Assembly: GCA_902363555.1 (NCBI GenBank)
Contig: CABJAM010000003.1
Location: forward strand, 434,001-498,000
Length of the DNA stretch: 64,000 nucleotides
Source of the DNA: Lachnospiraceae bacterium
Lineage (GTDB): Bacteria > Bacillota > Clostridia > Lachnospirales > Lachnospiraceae
Direction of reading: 5' to 3'
In this document: one piece after another, positions 25,956 through 34,621 of the stretch
How positions within the stretch are numbered: the stretch's first letter is position 1
How the letters are laid out: every line of letters begins with the position of its first letter
Notes under the pieces: model-generated
Told to the model about the DNA's origin: nothing
Databases searched by the model: none
The model's input: the letters and a program-made list of their open reading frames with translations, nothing else
Position numbers and translations under genes: made by a program

Positions 25956-27185
25956 ATGTCAGAGGTAGACCAAAAGCTGGAATTTTTTAAAAATATGATA
26001 TCCTCGGTAACAAATATTTATGTGACAAAGGTAAGTCCGCGGCTTGAACTGATTTCCACCAATGCGCCCAACTCCATCATCAATCTTGTGTTTTTTCTGG
26101 GCGCAGATGATATTCCTCCCGGCGGTAAGCCTCAGGTTGAACAGATGGACCCGGACAAGCATAAGGGTGTTATCATTCTGTTGACCAATCGGCTGGGAAT
26201 GGCGTGGATATCCGAAGTGGAAACGGATAATAATGCGGCCAGGGCGATTCATATACTTGGCCCGGTATTTTTAAATGATTATTCCGTGGCGGAAATCGAG
26301 CGGGAGCTGGACCGGCTGATGCTCACAATCCCGGTGAAGCGGGCTTTTATGAAGGAAATCCACCGGATACCGGTCATCTCTTTGTCGCGGTTTTATGAGT
26401 ATGGGATCATGTTCCACTACTGTATTACAGGGGAGCGTATCGGTATAGAGGATTTCCTTTTCAAGTCGGATGGCGAACCGCCGGAGCAGTATTTTGAGGC
26501 GGGAAAAGATAAGGAGCGGGATTACCGTCTGGAGCAGCGCATCATGCGTATGATCGAGGAAGGAAATCTGGATTGCGGTAAGGAGCTGGAGCGGATGGGG
26601 TTGCCCGATGAATGTCGAAATTTTGGCGGCGCGGACCTGCTGCGTCAGGCGAAGAATACAGTCATTACATTTATAACGTTATGTACGCGGGCATCGATCC
26701 GGGGTGGGCTTTCCCCAGCGGTCGCTCTGGCTCTGAGCGATATATTTATGCAGCAGGTGGAGGAAGCTCCGGACCTGGGTGTTGTAAATAAAATCAACCA
26801 CGACATGCTGACAGATATTGTACACAGAGTACATGAGGTAAAGCTGCGTGTGGGCGTGTCCCCGCAGATTCGCAGAAGCTGTGATTATATCAGTGCGCAT
26901 CTGGATGAAAAGGTCAATATCCATGAGCTGGCGTCCGCTCTCGGATATACGGATTATTATTTCAGTAAAAAATTTAAAGCGGAAACCGGTATGGGTGTGC
27001 GGGAATACGCGTTGTCCAAAAAGCTTGAGGCCGCTAAAGATCTACTTGCCAATACTTCTATGGAGATAAACAAAATTGCCGGGGAGCTGGGATTTGTGAA
27101 CCAAAGCTATTTTGGGGATGCCTTTAAAAAAGCCGTCGGGGTCAGCCCAAGTGATTACCGGAATCAAAGAAATAGCAATAGTTAA
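25956..27185 (+). CDS. AraC-family transcriptional regulator with large N-terminal domain
   Basis: A 409-residue paralogue of the regulator at 15772. The C-terminal double helix-turn-helix is clear (NIHELASALGYTDYYFSKKF, then INKIAGELGFVNQSYFGDAF). The long N-terminal region includes LCTRASIRGGLSPAVALALS. GGGAGGGC precedes ATG 25956. With the HPr-like gene upstream it repeats the arrangement at 15.8-17.3 kb in reverse order. It probably controls the symporter and the esterase/GH3 genes. Confidence 0.87.
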   Translation: MSEVDQKLEFFKNMISSVTNIYVTKVSPRLELISTNAPNSIINLVFFLGADDIPPGGKPQVEQMDPDKHKGVIILLTNRLGMAWISEVETDNNAARAIHILGPVFLNDYSVAEIERELDRLMLTIPVKRAFMKEIHRIPVISLSRFYEYGIMFHYCITGERIGIEDFLFKSDGEPPEQYFEAGKDKERDYRLEQRIMRMIEEGNLDCGKELERMGLPDECRNFGGADLLRQAKNTVITFITLCTRASIRGGLSPAVALALSDIFMQQVEEAPDLGVVNKINHDMLTDIVHRVHEVKLRVGVSPQIRRSCDYISAHLDEKVNIHELASALGYTDYYFSKKFKAETGMGVREYALSKKLEAAKDLLANTSMEINKIAGELGFVNQSYFGDAFKKAVGVSPSDYRNQRNSNS

Positions 27186-27217
27186 ATGCCCCTCAGCGGT
27201 TGCAGCGGGCAAAAACA

Positions 27218-27246
27218 GTAACAGTTCAGCTTGTCTGAACTGTTAC
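27218..27246. repeat. Extragenic palindrome GTAACAGTTCAG/CTGAACTGTTAC, copy 3
   Basis: A perfect 12-bp inverted repeat with a 5-nt loop lies between the AraC and esterase genes. It is the longest copy of the family also seen at 1584 and 14800, with a half-copy at 36795. Only five A residues follow, so termination on the plus strand is not indicated. Confidence 0.8.
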
Positions 27247-27280
27247 CAAAAACAGCAGAATAACAGGAGGGCGATAAGCG

Positions 27281-28147
27281 ATGTCAGAAACGAATGGACT
27301 TAAAGACCAGGAGATGGATACGATCACCAGCACAGACACGCAGCAGGCGCTGGCCATGTCCTTTGATGGATTTGATATACCGGTCAAAGAAATAAAAGAA
27401 ATTATAGTAAAGGAAACGGGCTTTGATACCGATGTAAGGCTGTATATGCCGGAGGGCGAAGGCCCCCATCCGGTGGTGCTTTTCATCCACGGCGGCGCTT
27501 TTGTGGGTGGCTTTAACGTGCTGGATGAAGGACTTTGCAGAAAAATGTGCCATGACGCCGGGGTGGCTGTGATCAGTCCCAACTATCAGCTGGCGCCGCA
27601 GTATCAATGGCCGGTGGCTTTAAACGAGCTTCACTGTGTGCTGAAATACTTCGTGGAGCACAGCAGCGAATACGGGCTTGATTTTAGCCGTCTGGCCATC
27701 GGCGGCTCAAGTGCCGGCGGAAATCACGCCACAGCTCTGTGCGTACAGCTTAACGAGGAAAAGAAGATAAAACCGAAGCTTATGATACTGGTATATCCTA
27801 CCACAGATTTATATACGGATGCGATGACTATGAATACGTCGGAGAATGATTACGCAGAGCTGATCCGTCAGTTCGTGCCGGAGGGGGAGGATTTAAGAAA
27901 TCCTAAAATTTCGGCCAATTATGCGGACCCGGCAATATTTCCAAAGACGCTCATATTTTCCGGGCGGGAGGACGCCCTTTGGAAAGAGGGCAAGGTATTT
28001 GCGGACCGCCTGATCGACGCCGGAGTGGAGACGCTTTATAAATGCTATGCCCATATGGGTCATGGCTTTTTAGAGCTTGCCGGATATGAGACGGTGGCAA
28101 GGGATACGAAGGATCTGATCTGTCGGGAAATAAGGAGCAGCCTATAA
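27281..28147 (+). CDS. Alpha/beta hydrolase, HSL-type esterase
   Basis: A 288-residue cytoplasmic esterase of the hormone-sensitive lipase group. The oxyanion motif HGGAF starts at residue 70 and the nucleophile is S144 in GGSSAGG. The acid is probably in FSGREDALWKE and the base is the His in HMGHGF. Such enzymes in glycan loci remove acetyl groups from sugars. GGAGGG precedes ATG 27281. The stop overlaps the GH3 start (TAATG), so the two are coupled. Confidence 0.88.
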   Translation: MSETNGLKDQEMDTITSTDTQQALAMSFDGFDIPVKEIKEIIVKETGFDTDVRLYMPEGEGPHPVVLFIHGGAFVGGFNVLDEGLCRKMCHDAGVAVISPNYQLAPQYQWPVALNELHCVLKYFVEHSSEYGLDFSRLAIGGSSAGGNHATALCVQLNEEKKIKPKLMILVYPTTDLYTDAMTMNTSENDYAELIRQFVPEGEDLRNPKISANYADPAIFPKTLIFSGREDALWKEGKVFADRLIDAGVETLYKCYAHMGHGFLELAGYETVARDTKDLICREIRSSL

Positions 28148-30579
28148 TGTATGATATCATGGATAAGTATTTAGATACAACCCTGACAGCCGGGGAACGG
28201 GCAAAGGATCTGCTGTCAAGGCTGAGCCTGGAAGAAAAGATGGCCCAGGTGAACTGCCTGTTCCCATTTGGCAATAATTGGGAGCAGGTCTGGCAGGAGG
28301 CCAAATACGGAATCGGCCAGGTAAGTACTCTATGTGTGCGGGAAATTACAAGCCTGGAAGAAGCGGTACAATGGCAGAGAGATATGCAGGATAAGATCAT
28401 GGAAAAAAGTCCGCATCATATTCCGGCGGTCTTTCATATGGAGGCTCTGTGCGGTCCTTTTATCCAGGACTCCGTAAGCCTGCCGTCGGGTATTGGAAGA
28501 GCGTCCTCGTGGAATCCGGAGCTTGAGGAAAAGCTTGGTCGTATCGTTGCCCGTCAGGAGCTGGCCTGGGGGGCAACCCAGATTTTAGCTCCGGTACTTG
28601 ATATTACGAGGGATTCGAGGATGGGAAGACAGTGCGAAAGCTATGGCGAGGACCCGACCCTGGCCTCTGCTTCGGGGGCGGCCTACACGAAAGGTATCCA
28701 GGAGCAGGAGGTGGCCGGAAGAAGGGCCGATGCCTGTGCTAAGCACTTTTTAGGCTCGCACAATACGCAGGGCGGGATTCATGGTGCCAACTGTGACATT
28801 CCGGAGCGGCTTTTAATCGAAGTGTATGGCAAGCCGTTTCAGGCTGCAATAACTGAGTCCGGTCTGCAAACCGTCATGCCCTGCTATTGTTCCATAAACG
28901 GGGAGCCGGCATCCGCTTCCCATCATCTGCTCACGGAGCTTTTAAGAGATGCCATGGGCTTTACGGGAACCTGTATCGCCGATTATGGCGCTGTTGGAAA
29001 TGTCCATAAGGTCCAGCATGTGACCGAAAGTGTCACGGAAGCCGGGCTGCGTTGTATGGAGGCCGGCATGGATCTGGAAATGCAAAGCTGCACAGGCTTT
29101 AACGACGAATTAAGGACATGGTTTTCCACCGGTAAGGCGGATGTGAAAATTTGGGACCAGGCTGTGCAACGGATTTTAGAGGCCAAATTTCGTATGGGTA
29201 TCTTTGAAAATCCATACGCCCTCACGGGAAATGATTTGAGGGAAAGCTTTTTTGATGAAAAGGATGACAGAATTTTACTGCAAATGGCAGAAGAATCCCT
29301 GATCCTTTTAAAGAATAACGGTGTGCTTCCGATCAAGAAGAATGTGAAGAAAATCGCGGTTGTGGGCTGTCATGCGAAAAACGCACGGATATTTTTCGGA
29401 GGCTACACCCATGAAAGTATGATGGAGGCCGTGCTTGCGGCGGCCAATTCCATTGCCGGAATCCAGTCCGGAAACATGGATGGAAAGGCTGTCCAATTGA
29501 TCCCAGGCACTCAGATACAAAGTGATGAAACCGAGGCTTTTGATGAGATTTTGCGCGTTCAAAAGCCGGATTGCCAAAACCTTTTAGCTGCGCTTAAAGA
29601 CGCGCTTCCAGATACGGAAATCACCTATGCCTATGGCTATCCTGTGGCAGGAAATGATCTGTCTCATATGGATGAAGCTCTGGATGCTGTGAGGGCGGCG
29701 GACCTGGTGATCATGACCCTTGGCGGAAAGAACGGCTCCTGCTCCGTGGCCTCCATGGGCGAAGGCGTGGACGGTACAAACATTAATCTGCCCGTGTGCC
29801 AGGATACCTTCATCCAGCGCGCGGCAAAGCTTGGCAAGCCGCTCATTGGCATCCACTTTGATGGACGGCCCATATCCAGTGATATAGCGGATGAATATCT
29901 GGATGCGATCATCGAAGCGTGGAATCCGGCCCAAAAAGGCGCCGAGGCCATTACAAGGGCTTTGACCGGAGTCTTTAATCCAGGAGGAAAGCTTCCGGTA
30001 TCTGTGGCCCGCAGTTCAGGTCAGGTACCCATTTATTATAACCATCCCAACGGCTCGGCCTATCATCAGGGGGAGAGTATTGGCTTCGCCAATTATGTGG
30101 ACATGCCCCATACGCCCAGATATTATTTTGGCTATGGTTTGTCCTACACAACCTTTAAGTACTCGGATTTTAAAATTGATCAAAAATGTCTGAGGCCGGA
30201 GGACGTGGTGCGGCTTGAACTGACCGTGGAAAATACAGGTGAGCGCGCCGGTGATGAGGTCGTACAGCTCTATGTCGTGGATAAATTTGCCAGTGCCACC
30301 CGCCCGGTTAAGGAATTGGCCGGATTTAAGAGAGTCACCTTGGAATCTGGAGAGAAAAGTACATTGACGTTTGAATTTAAGGCAAGTCAGATGGCATTTC
30401 TTGACCGGTCCATGCGATGGAAGGTTGAAAAGGGCGAATTTGAAGTCCAGGTTGGCAGTTCATCGGAGGATATCCGGCTGAAGGATACGTATTTGGTGAC
30501 CGAGGACGCCTGGGTGGACGGTAAACACCGAGGGTTTTACGCTAAAGTCACCGTGAAGCGGCATTCGTGGAATTTATAA
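28147..30579 (+). CDS. Glycoside hydrolase family 3 protein (beta-glucosidase/xylosidase type)
   Basis: An 810-residue enzyme with the full GH3 architecture: barrel domain, alpha/beta sandwich and a C-terminal fibronectin-III-like domain (VENTGERAGDEVVQLYV). The nucleophile is probably D279 in CIADYGAV and the acid is probably the Glu in MGEGVDGTN. RQCESYGEDP is the usual substrate-binding stretch. There is no signal peptide. It overlaps the esterase gene and is followed by a predicted hydrolase, which together suggest removal of esterified beta-linked substituents. Confidence 0.92.
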   Translation: MYDIMDKYLDTTLTAGERAKDLLSRLSLEEKMAQVNCLFPFGNNWEQVWQEAKYGIGQVSTLCVREITSLEEAVQWQRDMQDKIMEKSPHHIPAVFHMEALCGPFIQDSVSLPSGIGRASSWNPELEEKLGRIVARQELAWGATQILAPVLDITRDSRMGRQCESYGEDPTLASASGAAYTKGIQEQEVAGRRADACAKHFLGSHNTQGGIHGANCDIPERLLIEVYGKPFQAAITESGLQTVMPCYCSINGEPASASHHLLTELLRDAMGFTGTCIADYGAVGNVHKVQHVTESVTEAGLRCMEAGMDLEMQSCTGFNDELRTWFSTGKADVKIWDQAVQRILEAKFRMGIFENPYALTGNDLRESFFDEKDDRILLQMAEESLILLKNNGVLPIKKNVKKIAVVGCHAKNARIFFGGYTHESMMEAVLAAANSIAGIQSGNMDGKAVQLIPGTQIQSDETEAFDEILRVQKPDCQNLLAALKDALPDTEITYAYGYPVAGNDLSHMDEALDAVRAADLVIMTLGGKNGSCSVASMGEGVDGTNINLPVCQDTFIQRAAKLGKPLIGIHFDGRPISSDIADEYLDAIIEAWNPAQKGAEAITRALTGVFNPGGKLPVSVARSSGQVPIYYNHPNGSAYHQGESIGFANYVDMPHTPRYYFGYGLSYTTFKYSDFKIDQKCLRPEDVVRLELTVENTGERAGDEVVQLYVVDKFASATRPVKELAGFKRVTLESGEKSTLTFEFKASQMAFLDRSMRWKVEKGEFEVQVGSSSEDIRLKDTYLVTEDAWVDGKHRGFYAKVTVKRHSWNL

Positions 30580-30604
30580 AAGGGTTAAATTGAAGGAGTA
30601 TGAA

Positions 30605-32716
30605 ATGGATTACGCAAAGAAAGAATTATATGATCCAAGCAAGGACGAGATGTTTAAAAAGCCATATATTGATTGCGATGAGCTGCGGATGCGCCCTGTG
30701 ATTTATGGCAGCGATGTGGAATACCGCTATCTGCACGGAGGCTTTGAGGGAACAAGTGTTAAATTTATTTTCTGCGTACCCCTAAAGGAGCAATTTTGCT
30801 GGAAATTTTATCAGCATCTGTCACCGTTTCCCGGGCCAAACGAGGAGCTTGCGGCGATAGACAAAACCGGTGAGGAGGATTTTATCGGCTTTTCCATAAG
30901 TCACGGCGCCGGCTATGTAGAGTCGAATATGGGCTCCTCGGAGGTTTTTGGTTCTGTTTTTGATAATACTATTTTTTACCGTTCATCGGCAGCTGTGGCC
31001 GAATACTGTAAAACAAAAGCCCGGGAGCTTTATGGCGGGCACCGTGTCTACGCCTATGTTTTTGGGGGCAGCGGCGGCGGATATAAAACCATGAGCTGTA
31101 TTGAAAATACGACGGCCTTTGATGGAGCGCTCCCGTATGTCATTGGCTCGCCGGTGTCCTTACCCAATTGTCTGACCGTGCCGGCTCACGGAAGCCGGGT
31201 GTTAAGAAGCTGCTGGGATAAAATCATGGATGCTGTGGAGCCGGGCGGCTCCGGGGATATTTATGCCGGTCTTAATAAGGATGAGGCCAATGCCCTGAGC
31301 GAGATTATAAATATGGGTTTTCCTAAAAGAATGTGCTCGGTCCTCGGCGATAATGACGACGGATCTCTTCCGGTTTTAGCGCCGGTCGTTCATCAGATGG
31401 ACCCCACTTATTTTTCTGATTTTTGGGAGAAACCGGGATATCTAGGAAGCGACCCGGAGGGCACGGCGGCCCGGGACCGGATCTGTATGCGCACAAGGGT
31501 GGTGTCCGCTGGAATGCCGGATAAATCGGATGCGCCGGATATGGCGGGAGCGTCGGATAGAGCAGGCGTGCCGGTTGTTGCAGCCGGCGATTTTGTTCAG
31601 GATGATCGAAATGGCACTGATGACGCGTGGCAGAAGATGCTGAGTGATGCTGTCGGCGCTTTTATCGAGGTGGAGCAGGTGCCCCAGGGCGCGGATCTAT
31701 ATCTTCGCGGCGTGGATATTATTTTTGAGAGCGGGAAGGCAAAAGGGAAAAAGCTCCGGCTTAAAAGGATTGACGGGCAACGGCTGATTCCGGGGATGAG
31801 CTACGGCGTTGATGATTTTGCACAGGTGATCCGGGAGCTTGAAGCCGGGGATGAGATATTCCTGGACAATTCGGATTACATTGCCATTCAGACCTACCAC
31901 AGACATCAGGTACCGGAGGACTTAAGCTTCCACGCATGGGATCAGTTCAGAGATGAAAACGGAAAGCCGAAGTATCCTCAGAGAGCGCAGGTTATCAGCT
32001 ACGGATTTACCACCGGGGGCTGTGGTTCTGTACAGGATGGGAAAATCCAGGGTAAGGTCATGGTAATGAATAATCTCATGGACGGTGATTTTCCATGGCA
32101 GGCCGACTGGTATCGCAGGAAGGTGGAAGAGGTTTATGGCCCGAAAGCCGGGGAATGCTTCCGGCTGTATTATAATGACAACTGTCCTCATGGCGATGTC
32201 AATGTGGCGGGAGATATGCTCCGGGTCGTTTCCTATCTGGGGATGCTGCGTCAGGCTCTGGTGGATTTATCCGATTGGGTGGAAAAAGGGATCGAGCCTG
32301 CGCCAACGACCGGGTATATCCTTGTAAATAATCAGGTGACCCTGGATGCGGGTACGAAAAAGCGCGGCGGTATCCAGCCCAATGTGCAGCTTTTTGCCAA
32401 TGGAAGCGGGTGCGCACAGGTTAAGGCGGGCGAAGCCGTCAAATTTACAGCCGAAATCCGGATTCCGGAATATGCGGGAGAATTTGTTTTTGCTCAGTTT
32501 AGTTTTGAGGGAGAAACGGATTATCCTTATGAAGCCGGCAGCGTGACAAAGACGAATATCGATGGTTTACATGGGGCTGTGATCGAGGCTGAGCATGTGT
32601 TTAAGGAACCGGGAACTTATTTTTGTGTTATACGAGTTGTAACAAATAGAAATCCGGAGGATGGATATACGCGGCTTCGGAATTTGTGCCGGGTGCGGGT
32701 GATCGTGGGGGCGTAA
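30605..32716 (+). CDS. Large predicted alpha/beta hydrolase, family not recognised
   Basis: A 703-residue cytoplasmic protein. Around residue 155-165 the YVFGGSGGGYKTM segment looks like a nucleophile elbow (G-x-S-x-G), followed by ENTTAFDGALPYVIGSP, reminiscent of tannase/feruloyl-esterase-like hydrolases. A His suited to a triad may lie in CPHGDVN near residue 530. The last ~110 residues look like a separate beta-sandwich. Residues about 305-325 form a low-complexity Asp/Ala/Gly insert. GGAG precedes ATG 30605, and the TTG at 30590 is rejected. It is the last gene of the esterase-GH3 unit. Esterase activity is inferred only from the elbow motif. Confidence 0.62.
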   Translation: MDYAKKELYDPSKDEMFKKPYIDCDELRMRPVIYGSDVEYRYLHGGFEGTSVKFIFCVPLKEQFCWKFYQHLSPFPGPNEELAAIDKTGEEDFIGFSISHGAGYVESNMGSSEVFGSVFDNTIFYRSSAAVAEYCKTKARELYGGHRVYAYVFGGSGGGYKTMSCIENTTAFDGALPYVIGSPVSLPNCLTVPAHGSRVLRSCWDKIMDAVEPGGSGDIYAGLNKDEANALSEIINMGFPKRMCSVLGDNDDGSLPVLAPVVHQMDPTYFSDFWEKPGYLGSDPEGTAARDRICMRTRVVSAGMPDKSDAPDMAGASDRAGVPVVAAGDFVQDDRNGTDDAWQKMLSDAVGAFIEVEQVPQGADLYLRGVDIIFESGKAKGKKLRLKRIDGQRLIPGMSYGVDDFAQVIRELEAGDEIFLDNSDYIAIQTYHRHQVPEDLSFHAWDQFRDENGKPKYPQRAQVISYGFTTGGCGSVQDGKIQGKVMVMNNLMDGDFPWQADWYRRKVEEVYGPKAGECFRLYYNDNCPHGDVNVAGDMLRVVSYLGMLRQALVDLSDWVEKGIEPAPTTGYILVNNQVTLDAGTKKRGGIQPNVQLFANGSGCAQVKAGEAVKFTAEIRIPEYAGEFVFAQFSFEGETDYPYEAGSVTKTNIDGLHGAVIEAEHVFKEPGTYFCVIRVVTNRNPEDGYTRLRNLCRVRVIVGA

Positions 32717-32740
32717 GCCCCTGATCCCGCCCCGGTTTTT
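32708..32740 (+). terminator. Terminator overlapping the hydrolase stop codon
   Basis: GGGGCG and CGCCCC arms around the stop codon are followed by a T-run (32735-32740). A second perfect palindrome (AAAGGGGAGC, 32761-32770, with 32773-32782) lies just downstream and adds further structure. Confidence 0.6.
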
Positions 32741-32832
32741 TGCGCGAAGCAATGAGCCATAAAGGGGAGCAAGCTCCCCTTTGCGGTGACTGCCGCGATC
32801 CGGTGGAGCAAAGCGGGGCCGGATATTAATAT

Positions 32833-32872
32833 TTCTTAAACAAAAGTGAAACAAAACGCCAATAAATGAATG
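32833..32872 (+). promoter_or_regulatory. Operator-like box A, similar to boxes at 32939 and 36309
   Basis: A 40-bp AT-rich stretch aligning without gaps to 36309-36348, with shared words TAAAC, CAAAA and AATAAAT. No gene follows before the hairpin at 32887-32922, so it may be a distal site of the promoter at 32939 or an upstream promoter ending at that hairpin. Confidence 0.45.
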
Positions 32873-32886
32873 AAAGTAAAACCTTC

Positions 32887-32922
32887 AAAAGGTATGGCAT
32901 AGCAATTTCTGCCATACCTTTT
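32887..32922 (+). terminator. 13-bp hairpin between the hydrolase and two-component operons
   Basis: A perfect 13-bp stem (32887-32899 with 32910-32922) and 10-nt loop, ending in TTTT then ATCTG. It separates the glycan island from the sensor operon and could end transcripts in either direction. Confidence 0.65.
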
Positions 32923-32938
32923 ATCTGTTCACACTTTA

Positions 32939-32981
32939 GACACAAATAATAAATAAAATACAAATAATTTCGGCGTATGAT
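32939..32981 (+). promoter_or_regulatory. Operator-like box B with -10 box of the sensor operon
   Basis: Contains ACACAAATAATAAA, then CAAATAA starting at 32961, and TATGAT at 32976. The same CAAATAA to -10 offset (15 nt) occurs at 36335/36350. This is the pattern expected for an OmpR-type site replacing the -35 box, and autoregulation by the response regulator at 33950 is inferred. Confidence 0.5.
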
Positions 32982-33014
32982 TAAGTCAAATATATCGGTT
33001 TAGAGAGGCGGTGA

Positions 33015-33953
33015 ATGATGCAGGACAAATCCAATAAGAAAAATAAAGAGAGACATTTTCAGATGCCCAGGCTGCGTTTGAGATACCGGCTGCTGCTATA
33101 CTTTTTTATGCTTGTATTTATCACCCTTTCTATGATAAGTGTCATACTTGACTGTTTTCCGGAGATTGCATCAATTGGATGTTATGTATTGGCTGCCGTC
33201 ACCCTCGCAGCAGGCGGCTATTATTTGGTCATAGATATTGGCTGGAATGCGGGGAAGGCTGTAAGATCAGGCGTTGTGGCGAACCCATATGTAAGCCGGG
33301 TGGTTTCGGATTATCGGTTAAGGACGGTTGTATTTGCAGTGCCCGGCGTTGTCGGAAATGTTTTATATGCTGTTTTTAACGGTGTGACAGGCGTGCTCAG
33401 TCACTCCGCGTGGTTTGGCACTCTGTCGGCGTATTACATTCTATTAAGTATTATGCGGATCGGTGCGGTAAGACAGGCTGGAGCATATTTGAAAATTTCC
33501 AGTAGTGCGCAGGAAAACTCTTATGATCAGAGGGAGCTATCTATTTATTTTAAGGACAGTATTTTGTTTCTGTTCCTTGCTGTGACTCTGGCCGGGATGG
33601 TCATTTTGCTGGAGCTTTCCGCAGGTGGCAAAACTTATCCGGGCCTGACCATTTACGCAACGGCAGCATATACATTTTATAGAATTATCATATCCGTCAT
33701 AAATTTGGTAAAGGTCAGCAAACGACGTTCACCGCTCCTTGTGATCCTCCGAAAGATTGGATATGTGGATGCCTGTGTATCCATACTGATCCTTCAAACG
33801 GCTCTGCTTTCTGCTTTTTCTCAGGAGACGGAGGAAGGCTTTGTCCGGCTCATGAACGGAATTACCGGCGGCGTGGTGTGTGCTATGATTTTTGGAATAG
33901 GGGTACAGGGGATTTACTCCTCAAAAAAAATGAAAGAGAGGAATAGACAATGA
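33015..33953 (+). CDS. Polytopic membrane protein of a two-component operon
   Basis: A 312-residue protein with about eight hydrophobic segments and a basic N-terminus. No family was recognised. Its 3' end overlaps the response regulator gene by 4 bp (ATGA), and the regulator in turn overlaps the kinase gene, so the three proteins are made together. It may act as an input or target component of that pathway. A GAGGCGG sequence precedes tandem ATGs at 33015 and 33018, and either could be used. Confidence 0.75.
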   Translation: MMQDKSNKKNKERHFQMPRLRLRYRLLLYFFMLVFITLSMISVILDCFPEIASIGCYVLAAVTLAAGGYYLVIDIGWNAGKAVRSGVVANPYVSRVVSDYRLRTVVFAVPGVVGNVLYAVFNGVTGVLSHSAWFGTLSAYYILLSIMRIGAVRQAGAYLKISSSAQENSYDQRELSIYFKDSILFLFLAVTLAGMVILLELSAGGKTYPGLTIYATAAYTFYRIIISVINLVKVSKRRSPLLVILRKIGYVDACVSILILQTALLSAFSQETEEGFVRLMNGITGGVVCAMIFGIGVQGIYSSKKMKERNRQ

Positions 33954-34621
33954 TAAATATACTGGTAGTGGAGGATGATGCAAAATTGAACCAGATCGTC
34001 TGTACGTATTTGAATGACAGTGGTTTTCGGGCAAAGGGCTGTCTGGATGCCAGTTCTGCCTATGACGAGATGTACAACAGCCTTTATGAACTGATCATTT
34101 CGGATATTATGATGCCAAAAATCGACGGCTTTGAGTTTGCCCGGACGGTGCGGATGGTGAATAAATCCATTCCAATCCTGTTTATGTCTGCAAAGGATGA
34201 CCTGCCCTCCAAACAAAAAGGGTTTCAGTTGGGGATCGACGACTATATGGTAAAGCCTGTGGATCTGGAGGAACTGATCCTGCGGGTGCGGGCGCTGCTG
34301 CGGCGGGCAAACATTGAAATGGACAGAAAGATTGTGGTGGGAAATCTGGTATTGGATGCGGATGCTATGAGCGCCGAGGTCGGTGGCGAAGAAATTGCCC
34401 TTACAACAAGGGAATTTAATCTGGTCTATAAGCTGCTGTCTTATCCGAAAAAGACATTTTCCAGAGCCCAGCTGATGGATGAGTTCTGGGGGGTGGACAG
34501 TGACACCAGTCTTCGGGCGGTGGATGTTTATGTGACAAAACTGCGGGATAAATTATCAGCCTGCGACGGTTTTAAAATTGTAACCGTCAGGGGCCTGGGA
34601 TATAAGGCGGTGCTGCAATGA
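33950..34621 (+). CDS. Response regulator, OmpR/PhoB family
   Basis: A 223-residue DNA-binding response regulator. The receiver domain has acidic residues E8-D9-D10, phospho-acceptor D52 in ISDIMMPKIDGFEF and the conserved Lys in YMVKPVD. The C-terminal winged helix is recognisable in LTTREFNLVYKLL and VYVTKLRDKL. It overlaps both neighbouring genes by 4 bp. The boxes at 32939 and 36309 are its likely targets. Confidence 0.95.
   Translation: MINILVVEDDAKLNQIVCTYLNDSGFRAKGCLDASSAYDEMYNSLYELIISDIMMPKIDGFEFARTVRMVNKSIPILFMSAKDDLPSKQKGFQLGIDDYMVKPVDLEELILRVRALLRRANIEMDRKIVVGNLVLDADAMSAEVGGEEIALTTREFNLVYKLLSYPKKTFSRAQLMDEFWGVDSDTSLRAVDVYVTKLRDKLSACDGFKIVTVRGLGYKAVLQ

Noticed and set aside
29584..29951. 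Long minus-strand open frames inside the GH3 gene
   Set aside because: They lie entirely within a well-supported gene, have no ribosome binding sites and read as arginine- and proline-rich or unstructured translations.
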